Of a stretch of DNA of 48,403 nt, positions 1 through 10,613 are shown one piece after another. The notes beneath the pieces are model-generated. The model ran no database searches. It was given only the letters and a program-made list of their open reading frames with translations, and was not told the origin of the DNA. Position 1 is the stretch's first letter, and every line of letters starts with the position of its first letter. Origin of the DNA: Owenia fusiformis (Eukaryota > Annelida > Polychaeta > Sabellida > Oweniidae). The stretch lies in NCBI GenBank assembly GCA_903813345.2, contig CAIIXF020000023.1:1-48403 (forward strand). Reading direction: 5' to 3'. The position numbers and the translations under genes were made by a program.

Positions 1-393
1 TGGGGGTCTGATTTGGGAGTATCTCCTGATATAAGCTGAAATAAGCTGTCTCTAGCACAGAATAGGCTGCATATCTCCTGTTGTGTATATCCAGTACTAT
101 ATGAATAGTAAGATATAGTCAGTTTTTTAAGAGTATAGACAGAAGATATTTAATATAGATAGCAAATCTCCTGATCATATTTCCATTTAAATTAGTATAA
201 TTTGGGACCTATTCTTTCACATACCATCAAATAGTTTGATATAGTGGTATGATACTCAAATTTGTCCGTATTAAACATTTGATATCTGACTATATTTTAG
301 GGGATTCTAAGGAGATTTGCAAACTATTTATGCAAATCTCCTGAAATAAAACAGGAGATATCGCACATTTTGCACAGTGGATTGATGTAATAC
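1..393. other. AT-rich flank with TCTCCTG hairpins
   Basis: No gene seen. The stretch repeats the motif ATCTCCTG. Near its end AGGAGATTTGCA (310-321) pairs with TGCAAATCTCCT (331-342), and ATCTCCTG (336-343) can pair with CAGGAGAT (352-359). The two hairpins share bases, so they exclude each other. The function, if any, is unknown. Confidence 0.5.
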
Positions 394-1170
394 TTGTATA
401 CCAGGTGTACATTCATAGCACATCATTGTATTGTATTGTTCTGCATTTTATTGTATTGCACTGCATTGTATTTTATTGCAGTATATTGTACTGTATTGCA
501 CTGTATTATATTATGTTACACTGCATTGTACTTTATTGCACTGCATTGTATTGTACTGCAGTGCACTACATTGAATTGCGCTGCATTGTATTGTATTGCA
601 CTGAAGTGTATTGTATTGCACTGCACCACATTGTGTTGCACTGTATTGTATTGCACTGCATTGTATTGTATTGCACTACAATATATTGCACCGCACCATA
701 TTGTATTGCACTGTATTGCAGTGCACTGCATTGTATTGTATTGCACTGTATTATATTGCACAGTATTGTATTGCATTGTCTTGAATTACACTGCATTTTA
801 TTACACTGCATTGTATTTTATTGCACTGCATCGTATTGTACAGCAGTGTACTGTATTGTATTGTACAGCATTGTATTGTATTGCACTGTATTGTATTGCA
901 TTGTATTGAACTGCATTTTATTGTATAATATTGCACTACATTGTATTGTATCATATTGCACTGCATTTTTTGCATCATATTGCACTGCTTTGTATTGCAT
1001 CATATTACACAACATTGTATTGCATCATATTGCTCTGCCTCGTATTGCATCATATTGCACCGCATTGTATTACATCATATTGCACCACATTGTATTGCAT
1101 CATATTGCACTGCATTGTATTACATCATATTGCACTGCATTATATTGCATCATATTCCGTATTTACCATT
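394..1170. repeat. Pentanucleotide satellite (TTGYA-like) with 25-bp higher-order unit
   Basis: Degenerate 5-bp units such as TTGTA, TTGCA and CTGCA run for about 780 bp. From about 952 to 1155 they are organised into eight 24-25-bp units of the form CATATTGCACTGCATTGTAT plus TGCAT. Long open frames exist in several frames on both strands, but this is arithmetic: because 5 and 3 are coprime, every frame of a pentamer array reads the same five codons and none is a stop. The Cys/Ile/Leu/Tyr-rich and Gln/Asn/Tyr-rich translations are therefore not proteins. Confidence 0.93.
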
Positions 1171-1416
1171 TCAGTAACAGTTTTATTACATAGAATGTTA
1201 TTTATAAGATTATAATTTTCAAACATTGAAAAGGTTTAATACAATATCACTTAAAAGATCTGAAATGGCAACATTCATTAGGTTCGATGTTACCTAATAT
1301 CTAGTGGTAGTGGACAGATAAATAATGAAGTTTGAGTAAAAAGATGGCGCAGTTGCAAAAAAGGTGATTTCAACAACGCCGCGATAGCTAATGTCGAAGT
1401 TATGAACAAATCACAA
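1171..1416. other. Unassigned AT-rich spacer
   Basis: Nothing recognised. It ends with CAA (1414-1416), which is the left target duplication of the element that follows. Confidence 0.5.
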
Positions 1417-2650
1417 TAGTCCATGGTATGACTTCCGAATATGAAGGATCCGTAGCACACTATAGCGCAGCAACATTTGAAGCAATATTTATGAAGGTGG
1501 ACATGTCTTGATTCTTTTAAAATATCATCTGTTGAAAAAACTTCTGGCTTTCGGGTCGAAAAACGTCTTTCTTCACAAGGGGTCAAAAAACGTAAATATT
1601 TAGATTCGAACTTTTATACATTGTATAAGACACAGACCGTTATTCTAAGCATACGAACAAAAATAAATTACCATAAATTAAAAATATACTATTTAATTTT
1701 ACCGTAGATGTCGGTGTTTAATTAGTGTAATTATGCAAGTGTGTTTTTCAGATTTTGTTTGCTTTTTCAAATATGGACCAAGCCGATTCAACAAAATTAT
1801 GTGGAATATTTAGGTAATTTATGATTGGGAACATATTAGTTTTCTTACCATTTGAAACATTTTATTACCAGAATTTTTCCATATAATCGCAAGGGGTCTA
1901 ATAGCAAATTATTGTTCATGTTTTACAAAACAGAATACAATAACAAATAGGTAAGATTTATATCTAATTAAATGTTACAGAGGTATTGAAATGTTCATAT
2001 GTTCCACGGGCATGTCTAATAATCAATTAGAGTCATATGCAATCGAACGCCCTGAAATTCTTCCTCGACGTTACTTGTGGCTATCATCAAGTTTTCTGAT
2101 GGCTGTTTGGTTTTTGACCTTACCGCTGGATACAATCAAATTTTAGGAAGATAATGATAACGATTTTTCTCAATTATTCATGAAATCGATCAAGTCTTGA
2201 TGATTGTTTTATAAGCAACTGAGCTTTATCTGACTTCGGGAAATATATTTTTAGCTGTAGTCCCAATTAGTCAAGGAAGAGCAACAGGCCCGCCTTTATT
2301 GATAATTCTCTTTGCTGAATAACAGTTCATATCTCAAAACGTATTGAGACCCCTTTTGTGAAAAACTAGCATAATTTAAACATTTGTCATTCCAATATAA
2401 AAGTGATTCATTTGTAGCATTTATCTTATTAATACCTGAGAAACAATACAAATCGTCGATACACTGATTACATATTTTTGGGTATTGATAAGAAAAATAA
2501 CCTCAAACTCATAGCTTAGAAACCTAAATCAGTTAATCAGAAAACATTTTCTGTTGCATTGTGTACTCCAAATTGTGAGAATTTTCATGTTTTGGTGATT
2601 TTTTGACCTCTGTTAATGGCAGGCATAATTCAGCCTAAAAGCCGGAAGTA

Positions 2651-4383
2651 TTCACCTTTCCCCAAAGTCAGCTCATGAATATTATAATTAGCAAATCTAG
2701 AATCTCTGACGTCAGAGTAGGGCAGATTTCCGCGGCAAAATCTGAACACATTACAAGTCAATGTGAATCCTGACAGACACAGGCTCATTTAATTGTTCAA
2801 TCATTGTGAGTACTTAATGATTTGTATCATAAATGTGATGGCATTTAATTGATAACACTCTCGTTCATATTCTCCATTCATTATACTGTTCTGAGAAATC
2901 AAATGAAAAGAGTAAAATTGATGTGAAGAGTCCAATGTTTACAGCAAATTGACCCTGATATGTACTTCTTGACTGTCAACATACCACTGACTACTGCACT
3001 GTAACAATAAGCTTGTGCGATATTCTCTCATAGTGTTAGGTGAAATAGATATTAATTGATCAATCAACAGTAAAAACTAGTCATATGTATCAGGGGGGGG
3101 TAAATTATCAAGGTTTTGGCCTACTAGAGTCGGGCATACACTCCAGTTAATTAACAAGTATTGATGTACATCCAGCCAGGGAAATATAAATTAAAATGGG
3201 GAGTTTGAACAAGAGGCTTAATTCGGGACTTAATTAACGCCAGGGGGGCGGCTTAAAGAAACCTTTTTCGACTCGTGAATCAGTGCTTGATAATACTTAA
3301 TTGATAAAAGATTTGCTCGATCCACTTGGCGTGAACTTAAATATTCCCCCATTCCTTGGTTAGAATGATCAGATGGATGCCAATGATGTGTATCAAACAC
3401 AGCAGATTGCCGCAGAAAGAATGTGGAACTTAGTATTAATAAAGTGAAAAATAACCACATCTTTGATCGAGCAATCCCGATCAATCTTTTCGGATCTATC
3501 AATCAAATCTGGGCTAACAGTGCGTTACTTTCCCCTTTTCGATCAGCCACCTATTATTTCACAAGACAATCTTACTTTTATGTCTGCCGAAGAATTTAAT
3601 AATGGTTACATAAGTGATGATTAATTTCATTGAACAATACTAAAGTTGTTTTATTGAGACAAAGTTTCTTGCTGTTTTTCCCACGATCGTCTATTTGAAT
3701 GAGGTTTACCTCTTAAAAAGCCCATGGGCGTTCTTTTTAAATATAGAACTGCTGAGAGAATATTCACAATATTTATGGACGTAATACCTTCAAGGGAGAA
3801 GTTCCATCCGGTAATTCCATTTGCAATTTTAAAAATACAAGCTATGATGTTTGACTATTCGTTACTTCAAATTGTATCTAAAATAAATTAATAGTTCACG
3901 ACCAATCATGAGTTTGGAAATTATTTATTAGGTTTGTACAAGCATGAGAAAAATAGCCTCTGTTACATTACAAACTGTTCTTCATATGTTATATTTTTAT
4001 TGGAAACATAATAATGTATTTGAATATTTATGTTAAATGAGTATTCCTATAATATGTACAGTCTTGATGTATGAATAATTGTTTGTCTTTTGTACGGTAA
4101 TTGGATTCGATTTATTAGAAGACCAGCACTCATATCACAATTATTCCTATGGTTTCATTTATCGTGAAGTGTATTTAAGACAAAGTTGAAGACAAAATAG
4201 TCAGAAAATAAATTTCAATTAGTTTTGATATCATTTTAGATGAGATTTATTTTACTCAATGGGCGATCTAATAGTAAATGAAGTTTTCGCGCGAAAAGTG
4301 CCCTGCTTTGACGTCATCGATTTTCACCGACCAATCAGCGCAGCGGTCAAATGAGTACACTTTGGACTTTGGGGAAAGGTGAA
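2651..4383. mobile_element. Nested TIR element (TTCACCTTTCCCC ends, TA duplication)
   Basis: The end TTCACCTTTCCCCAAAGTC (2651-2669) is inverted exactly at 4365-4383 and flanked by TA on both sides. A second inverted block further in contains TGACGTCA (2707-2714 and 4309-4316), followed by AGAGTAGGGCA on the left and AAAGCAGGGCA on the right, then a CG-rich TTTCCGCG/TTTTCGCG. The sister copy of the host element at about 9985 shows the corresponding unoccupied site. The 90-codon minus-strand open frame at 3230-3502 has no recognisable domain. This is non-autonomous. The TA target suggests Tc1/mariner-like mobilisation, which is an inference. Confidence 0.85.
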
Positions 4384-5460
4384 TATTGAACAGTTAAAAT
4401 AACAATTATTAGGGGACATATTAGGCCATCAGGTTCACCCCAAAATTTAGGTTATCGGTACCAAGTTAGGGGAATAATGCTCATTGTGATTTTTGGCAAG
4501 GTAAACACCTCTAGAGAAAGAAAATATGTGATAGCATTGCAGCAGTGGCAGCTTAATGCATGTTATCACACATTTTTCAAAATGGCCGCTATTGCGCTTT
4601 TTACCAAATAAAAGAATCATATCTTAGTATAATGAGAGACAAAAACAGTGCGTTTGGGGTCTATTTCTTGGTTTTAGAGGTCAAGGAATTCATTTATGTC
4701 GAAATCTAAGTCATTAAAAAATTGCTTTATATGGAAATCCAAGATGGCCGCCAAAATGGGTCTCAAAACAAATATGTTAATATTCATTTAAGCTCAAAAA
4801 GCTCAAAGAACGGTTAAAAAGTGACTTTGGAGACCATGAATAGGTTTTAGAAGCTGAGGATTTTATTTGCGTCTAAATTTAAGTAATAATATAACTAATT
4901 TACAAGGAAATCCAAGATGGCCACCAAAATGGGTGCCAAATTGAATATTTAACTATTTATATAAACTCAAAGAATAGTTAAAGAGTGCTTTTGCAGACCA
5001 TGTTAGGGTTTTAGAGGTTAAGGATTCCATCCATGTATAAATCTAAGTGATTAAAAAATACCTTTATATAGAAATTTAAAATGGCTGCCAAAATGGCCGA
5101 ATTAAGATATGGCTGCTAAAATGAATTTATATGCACATAGAAGTTTAAAAAAAGTAATGTTATTGATATCTGTAACTAGGTTTCAGGGGAAAATGGTTTC
5201 AATTTAGCTTTTACCACAGTCATCTTAACCTTTCCTCATATTAAAATCAAAAATGGTCACCAAAATGGCTGCCAAAATGAATATGTACATATATCTACAA
5301 GCATTAATGGAGGATGTTGGCCTGTAATTATGGTATCTTTGACTTGTTAGGGATAGAGGATTTTAGTTATCATTGAATTTTTTTCTCTTTACTTTAATTT
5401 TTAAATTGTTGTCTTGATGAAAATCAAAGATGGCTGCAAAAATCGCTGCCAAATTGGCTG

Positions 5461-5850
5461 TTGGTTAAGTTTATTTCCTATTTTTTAGCATATTTCTCTC
5501 TTTATCCTCTATATTTTACAGTGTTTTTTGTAATTTTCGTTTTTGTCTTTGTTTTTTCTTTCTTTTGTTTTCCTTGCTCCCTTTCAATTTTCTTGTTTTA
5601 TTTGTGTTTTCTCATTCGTGTTGTCCTTTCGTGTTTTTCCTTTTCGTTGTTTTTCTTTATCTTGGAATTGTTTTTCATTTATGTTTTCTTCTTCTTTGAT
5701 GCTTTCTTCTGTGTTATTTTATCCCTTTTCTTTTTCTTTATTCTTCTTATTATTCATTTGCCTTTTTACAATTCTTTTTCATTTAGCTTTTCTTTATGTT
5801 TGGTTTATTTTTGTTTCATATTTTTCTTTTGTTTTTGCCAAATGTGTTAA
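5461..5850 (+). repeat. Pyrimidine-rich low-complexity tract
   Basis: This is a T-dominated run (TTT, TTC and TTG triplets) whose conceptual translation is almost entirely Phe, Ser, Leu and Val. It lies inside the foldback element, and the composition explains the open frame, so I do not call a gene. It mimics a membrane protein only because T-rich codons encode hydrophobic residues. Confidence 0.8.
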
Positions 5851-6026
5851 AGAAGCTACATTCATTTACATAAACACATTCATGTTCTGCAGCACTTTAT
5901 CATGTCACCAGCAGTACTAGCCGTTTTTCTCATGTCTTTGGGTTCAAATGAGTCGGCACCAAGTTAATTAGAGCTCCCGGGATACACCAAAGTATATCTT
6001 GGTACATCTGATTCCTAGAGTGCTAA

Positions 6027-6491
6027 CCCTTAGGAAAAATGTTATGGGTATTACCCATAGTGTTATCCATAATAATGGTAATTCATTAGGTCATTTATGG
6101 TTTATATGTACATAACCCATAGTGTTACCCATAGTGTTACTCATAACCAATAGTTATGGTTAAAACTTACATGTTATAACAATGATGTACTCATAATTTA
6201 ACATAAGTAGATGTTATGGGCTAGGCATGTGTAGGTTATTGGCAAATTATGTGTCCCCATAACATACACATAAGTTCCAAATAACCTACACATAACTTGC
6301 ACATTACCAATACATAATGGCATTACATAAAACCATTATTTACTCATTATTACCCATTATAAGTCTTACCCAAAAACTTAGGTTGGATACGGCATCAATT
6401 ACCCTTAAGTTATGGGTACTTGGGGGTTATGGGTAACAATATGGGTAGTTATGTGAAACATGTGGGTTACCCATAACATTTTTCCTAAGGG
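6027..6491. mobile_element. MITE with 24-bp perfect TIRs, nested in the foldback element
   Basis: The first 24 bp (6027-6050, starting CCCTTAGGAAAAATGTTATG) are perfectly inverted at 6468-6491. The 465-bp body is AT-rich and built from ACCCATA/TGGGTA variants in both orientations. The flanks share only AA, so the target duplication is unclear. No coding capacity. It sits at the third level of nesting: host element, then foldback element, then this MITE. Confidence 0.88.
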
Positions 6492-7000
6492 AAGTTACTT
6501 ATTAACCTTTTTTAGTCAGGCTATCTGTTTGGGTGTGTGTTTGTTAGAGATTATTGGAACCAAAGTTGCAAATCTACTCCCAGGTGATCTTTGCAAGTCA
6601 CCCCTTCTTACTCTGTTGGAAAAGTCATTGGAGAATTACACCAAACTGAAAGCAAGACTTTGAACCAACTCCCAACATTGCTTGAGTCAATAGTTTTCAC
6701 CCGTTTTTCTAGTTCTCACAGATGCTGTTGATATCTTTAAGGAACTCGAATCAAAATATTTCCTTATATATTCAATTTCCTCATCATGGATAGTATGGAT
6801 AATTGCAATTAGCTTTCTTTGTATACCACTCAACTGAAAATATACCTTGGATTGCACTAGATGCATGCCCAATTGGCAATCATCTCGAAGCAGGGAATGA
6901 CTAGGTCATAACAGTAATGATGTCCATAAAGGCTTGGCAAGAAGGATGTCTTGTTTCATCACGAGACCTAGGCCTCTACTGCTTTCACAATCCAGTCCAT
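6492..7000. other. Central part of the foldback element, unassigned
   Basis: A short + strand frame runs to a stop at 6663 and a 61-codon minus frame lies at 6687-6872. Neither shows a domain I recognise. The stretch lies between the two arms of the foldback element and may be captured or decayed sequence. Confidence 0.35.
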
Positions 7001-7993
7001 TGCTGTAATAAAGAATTGAGATGGTACATCCCATCAAGGCCATCTTGGATATCCAAATAAATATATTCCAGAGTTACTTATTCATTTTGGCAGCCATTTT
7101 GGTGGTCATCCTGAATATCCAAATAAAATAATTATTTGGTGACTGTTTTAGACATAACTAAAGCTGAAACCTATATATGGTCTCCAAAATCACTTTGTAA
7201 CTGTTCTTTGAGCATATATTAATAGTAACATATTCATTTTAGCAGCCATCTTGGATTTTCACATCAAGTTATTCTATGATGAGTTAGACAATAAAATCAT
7301 TGACCCCAAACCCTTTCACAGTCTACAAAATTACTTTTTATTTGTTCTTTGAGCTTATATCAATACACTGATACATGTAGTTACATATTCATTTTGGCAC
7401 CCATTTTGGTGGCCATCTTGGATTTCCATATAAAGTAATTCTTAACTGACTTAGACTTAGACATAAATAAAATCTTTAGACTCTAAAACCTTTTCTAAAA
7501 CTCTTTAAAATGATTTTGAAATGTTTTTGAGCTTGCATCATTGGTTACATATTTGTTTTTGAGCCAAATTTGGTGGCCATCTTGGATTTTCATATGAATT
7601 AATGTTTTGGTGACTTGGATGTTGACATAAATCAAATCATTGACCAGTAAAACCCAGAATTAGATCCTAAACTCACTGATTTTGCCTCTCAGTATGCTTA
7701 GATATAACTTCTTTTATTTGGTAGCAAGCGCATCGGCAGCCATTTTGAAAAATGGGTGATAACACCCATTTAGCTGCCACTTCTGCAATGCTATCACATA
7801 TTTTCTTACTCTAGGGGTTTACACCTTCCCAAAAATCACCATGGCCATTATTCCCCTGACTTGGTACCGATCAACCCCCCAGGCTGATCGCCTATATGTA
7901 GGTATGTTAATGTAAGGTCAAATATCGCTGCGCTATAGTGTGCTACCAACTCCTATATTAGACGTCCTAGAGATTTCATACCATGGACTACAA

Positions 7994-8741
7994 AGCACGG
8001 GTCAAGCCACTATTTAGCCGCGATGTAATATTACGTTATGCAAATATTGTCAATTTACAGACACCATATTTTCTCATTCATATAGAGCAAAAGGCGCACA
8101 ACGTTAAACGTCAATTTCCCTTTGAAAAAATAAAGTGCGGCAAAATAGATGCGCGGTGTGAATTATCACTGCCATGTTAAAACTCCATTCGATTTTGAAT
8201 TATGCCGGGGTCCCTTATCGCTTTCCGTACTTCTGAGCTATTTTTGCGCGATAAACATGTACATTTTCTAAAACATATGATATTGATACACGATTGTGAG
8301 AAAAAACATCGTGGGGACTGGGGATTCTGTCTACAACGCGTGAAAAAAGGAAAAAAGAAAAATCGTACCTTCGACGTTTAGACATTTTGTTACCGAAACG
8401 ACCCATTTCAGTAACAAGCGTAATTGAGCAGATCACATGGCTGACTTGACTTTGTGTTTTCTGTCATCTTATCATTCTGATTTATCAGAGTTTCTCTCTT
8501 TACCTAAAGCTTTTGAGAAACTATTCCAAAAGGATAGTAAAGGCTGTGGATCCCACAATGTCATCTCATCGTTGAGTATCGAAATGTATAGCCTAATGGT
8601 AAACCTATTGTTGGGTAGGCATTATGAACTAACAATTTAAAGTAGATCACATCAATTAACAGAAACTTTTCAGAATTGATTTACACCAAAATAGCATCAA
8701 AATTGTATGACTTAACGGTGTCTTTCAAACTCGTTTGGACA
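7994..8741. other. Unassigned spacer between two element copies
   Basis: No gene recognised. Short open frames of 65-73 codons occur on both strands (7983-8180, 8215-8436 minus, 8437-8640) without known motifs or splice-site support. The DNA contains more CpG than its surroundings in 8000-8430. It separates two copies of the same transposon lying in the same orientation. Confidence 0.4.
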
Positions 8742-8744
8742 GAC

Positions 8745-10118
8745 TAGTCCATGGTATGACTTCCCAATATGAAAGATCCGTAGCACACTATAGCGCAGCA
8801 ACATTTGAAGCTATATTTATGAAGGTGTATATGTCTTGATTCTTTTGAAATACCATTTCCTGGAAAAACGTCTGGCTTTCGGGTCGAAAATGCCTTTCAT
8901 TACAAGGAGTCAAAAACGTACATGTAAATATTTTGATTCGAACTTTTAAACATTTTATAAGACACAGACCGTTACTCTAAGCATACGAACAAAAAATAGA
9001 TAATCATAATGTAGAAATATACAATAAGTTTACTATATCGGTAATTGATTAGTGTAATTACGCAAGTGTGTTTTTTAGATTTTGTTTGATTTTTCAAATA
9101 TGAGCCAAGCCGATTCGACAAAATTGTATAGAACATTTAGGTAATTTATGATTGGGAACATATTAGTTTTCTTACCATTTAAAACATTTATTTACCAGAA
9201 TTTTTCAATATATTCGCAAGGGGTCAAACAACAAATTATTGTTCATGTTTTAGAAAACATAGTACAATAACAAATAGGTGAGATTTATATCTAATTAAAT
9301 GTTACAGAGGTATTGGAATGTTCATATATTCCAAGGGCATGTCTAATAATCAATTAAAGTCAGAGGCACTGGAACGCCTTACAATTCTTCCTCGACGTCA
9401 CTGCTGGCTATCATCAAGTTTTCTGATGGTTGTTTCTTCTTCGACCTTACTGCTAGATACAATCAAATTTTAGGAAGATAATGATAACGACTTTTCTCAA
9501 TTATTCATGAATTCGCCCAAGTCTTGATGATTGTTTTATAAGCAAATGAGCTATATCTAACTACGAGAAATATAATTTTAGATGTAGTCCCAATTAGTCA
9601 AAGAAGAGCAATAGGCCCCCCTGTATTGATAATGTTCATCGTTGAATAAAAGTCCATATCTCAAACGTATTGAGACCCATTTTGTGAAAAATAAGCATAA
9701 TTTAAGCATTTGTCATTCTAATATAAAAGTGATTCATTTGTAGCATCTATCTTATTAATACCTGAGAAACAATACAAAACGTAGATAAACTGATTACATA
9801 ATTCGTTGGTTTTTAATAGAAAAATCACCTCAAACTTACAGCTTAGAAACAAAGATCATGTATTTAAAATCATTTTCTATTATTTTCTGTTGCATTATGT
9901 ACTCCAAATTGTGAAAAAATGGGATTTTATTTTTTGGTAAGTTTTTGACCTCTGTTAATGCAGGCAAAATTCAGCCCAAAAGCCGGAAGTATATTAAACA
10001 GTTATTATAAAAATTGTTAACATATGTAGGTATGTTAATGTTAGGTCAAATATCGCTGCGCTATAGTGTGCTACCAGCTTCTTTATTAGACGTCCTGGAG
10101 ATTTTATACCATGGACTA
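8745..10118. mobile_element. TIR DNA transposon copy 2 (uninterrupted)
   Basis: This is a 1374-bp element in the same orientation as the copy at 1417-7990. Its ends are TAGTCCATGGTATGA and the inverse, with the GTAGCACACTATAGCGCAGC block inside both ends. GAC flanks it on both sides (8742-8744 and 10119-10121), a 3-bp target duplication different from CAA at copy 1, which shows independent insertions. It contains no long open frame. It supplies the unoccupied versions of both insertion sites in copy 1 (near 9985 and 10023). Confidence 0.9.
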
Positions 10119-10255
10119 GACGTTCAATACCTTATTGTTAGGATTCACGACCTGCTTTAGGTGCCCATACCACGGGTTTCTATGGCAACTGTAACTCTGA
10201 CATGAAGTAATATGTGTGCCTCGGATTTTTTGAATGTTTGGTGATACTATGTGAT

Positions 10256-10487
10256 ACGAATGTCAAGGACTCTATCCAGCATCGTATGTTCGTATGTCCT
10301 CATTTTAACAATGAAAGAACTAACTTCTTTCTGAATGTGATAAACTCCTGTAATGAACAACTGTCATCTAGCCTTGGCCATGGGTGATAAAGCTTTCATT
10401 GACTGGGGAAATGAACAAGGTCATATTTTAGATCAATGTGTAAAGAAATATCTGAAAGCAATTTATATTCCCTATAATAAGGATTGA
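10256..10487 (+). pseudogene. LINE ORF2 C-terminal fragment (frameshifted)
   Basis: Frame 1 (10256-10387) reads a His/Cys-rich stretch with the core HRMFVCPHFNNERTNFF, typical of the C-terminal zinc-knuckle-like tail after the reverse transcriptase of many animal LINEs. At the stop a +1 shift continues into a second frame (about 10383-10487) with plausible coding sequence (GDKAFIDWGNEQG, then a Lys/Tyr-rich end). One frameshift plus the loss of everything upstream makes this a dead 5'-truncated copy. The family cannot be fixed from so little. Confidence 0.65.
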
Positions 10488-10613
10488 TGTATTTTAGTGA
10501 CATTATGTATTTTAATTTTGACTGTAATTGTATAAGCATGTTTGTATGTGGATGCACCACATTTTCAATGTGTGTGCCACTGTTTTAAAAGTGATTCCAA
10601 TAAATAAATAAAA
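10488..10613 (+). mobile_element. LINE 3' UTR and A-rich tail
   Basis: It follows the ORF2 fragment and ends in AATAAATAAATAAAATAA, a tail consistent with target-primed reverse transcription. The tail directly abuts the higher-order repeat array. Confidence 0.55.

Larger units (their letters stand above)
4424..7892. mobile_element. Foldback-type element with long arms of tandem subrepeats
   Basis: Inverted ends (GGCCATCAGGTT on the left, GGCGATCAGCCT reversed on the right) are flanked by TA and continue into long inverted arms. Arm markers include ATCGGTACCAAGT and ATGTGATAGCATTGCAG, present in both arms. Each arm contains several diverged subrepeats about 165-175 bp apart carrying AAGATGGCCGCCAAAATGGG-like motifs (4739, 4912, 5078, 5247 and 5426 on the left; reversed near 7226, 7388 and 7555 on the right). 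The centre holds a T-rich tract, a nested MITE and unassigned DNA. No transposase was recognised. Removing the element regenerates a site close to that in the sister host copy near 10020. Confidence 0.82.
1417..7990. mobile_element. TIR DNA transposon copy 1, interrupted by nested elements
   Basis: The termini are TAGTCCATGGTATGA and its reverse complement (right end at 7990). A second inverted block, GTAGCACACTATAGCGCAGC, lies a few tens of bases inside each end. CAA flanks both sides (1414-1416 and 7991-7993), a 3-bp target duplication. The left 1.23 kb matches the copy at 8745-10118. The interior holds two later insertions (2651-4383 and 4424-7892). Subtracting them with their TA duplications leaves 1368 bp. 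No transposase is visible, so this is a non-autonomous element. A 3-bp duplication fits Academ, EnSpm-like, PIF/Harbinger or Zator families, but the end sequence does not settle which. Confidence 0.88.

Noticed and set aside
394-1215. Overlapping long open frames on both strands
   Set aside because: They are a consequence of a stop-free pentamer repeat; the translations are repetitive and identical in character in all frames.
5461-5920. Phe-rich putative membrane protein
   Set aside because: T-rich low-complexity tract inside a foldback element; hydrophobicity follows from base composition.
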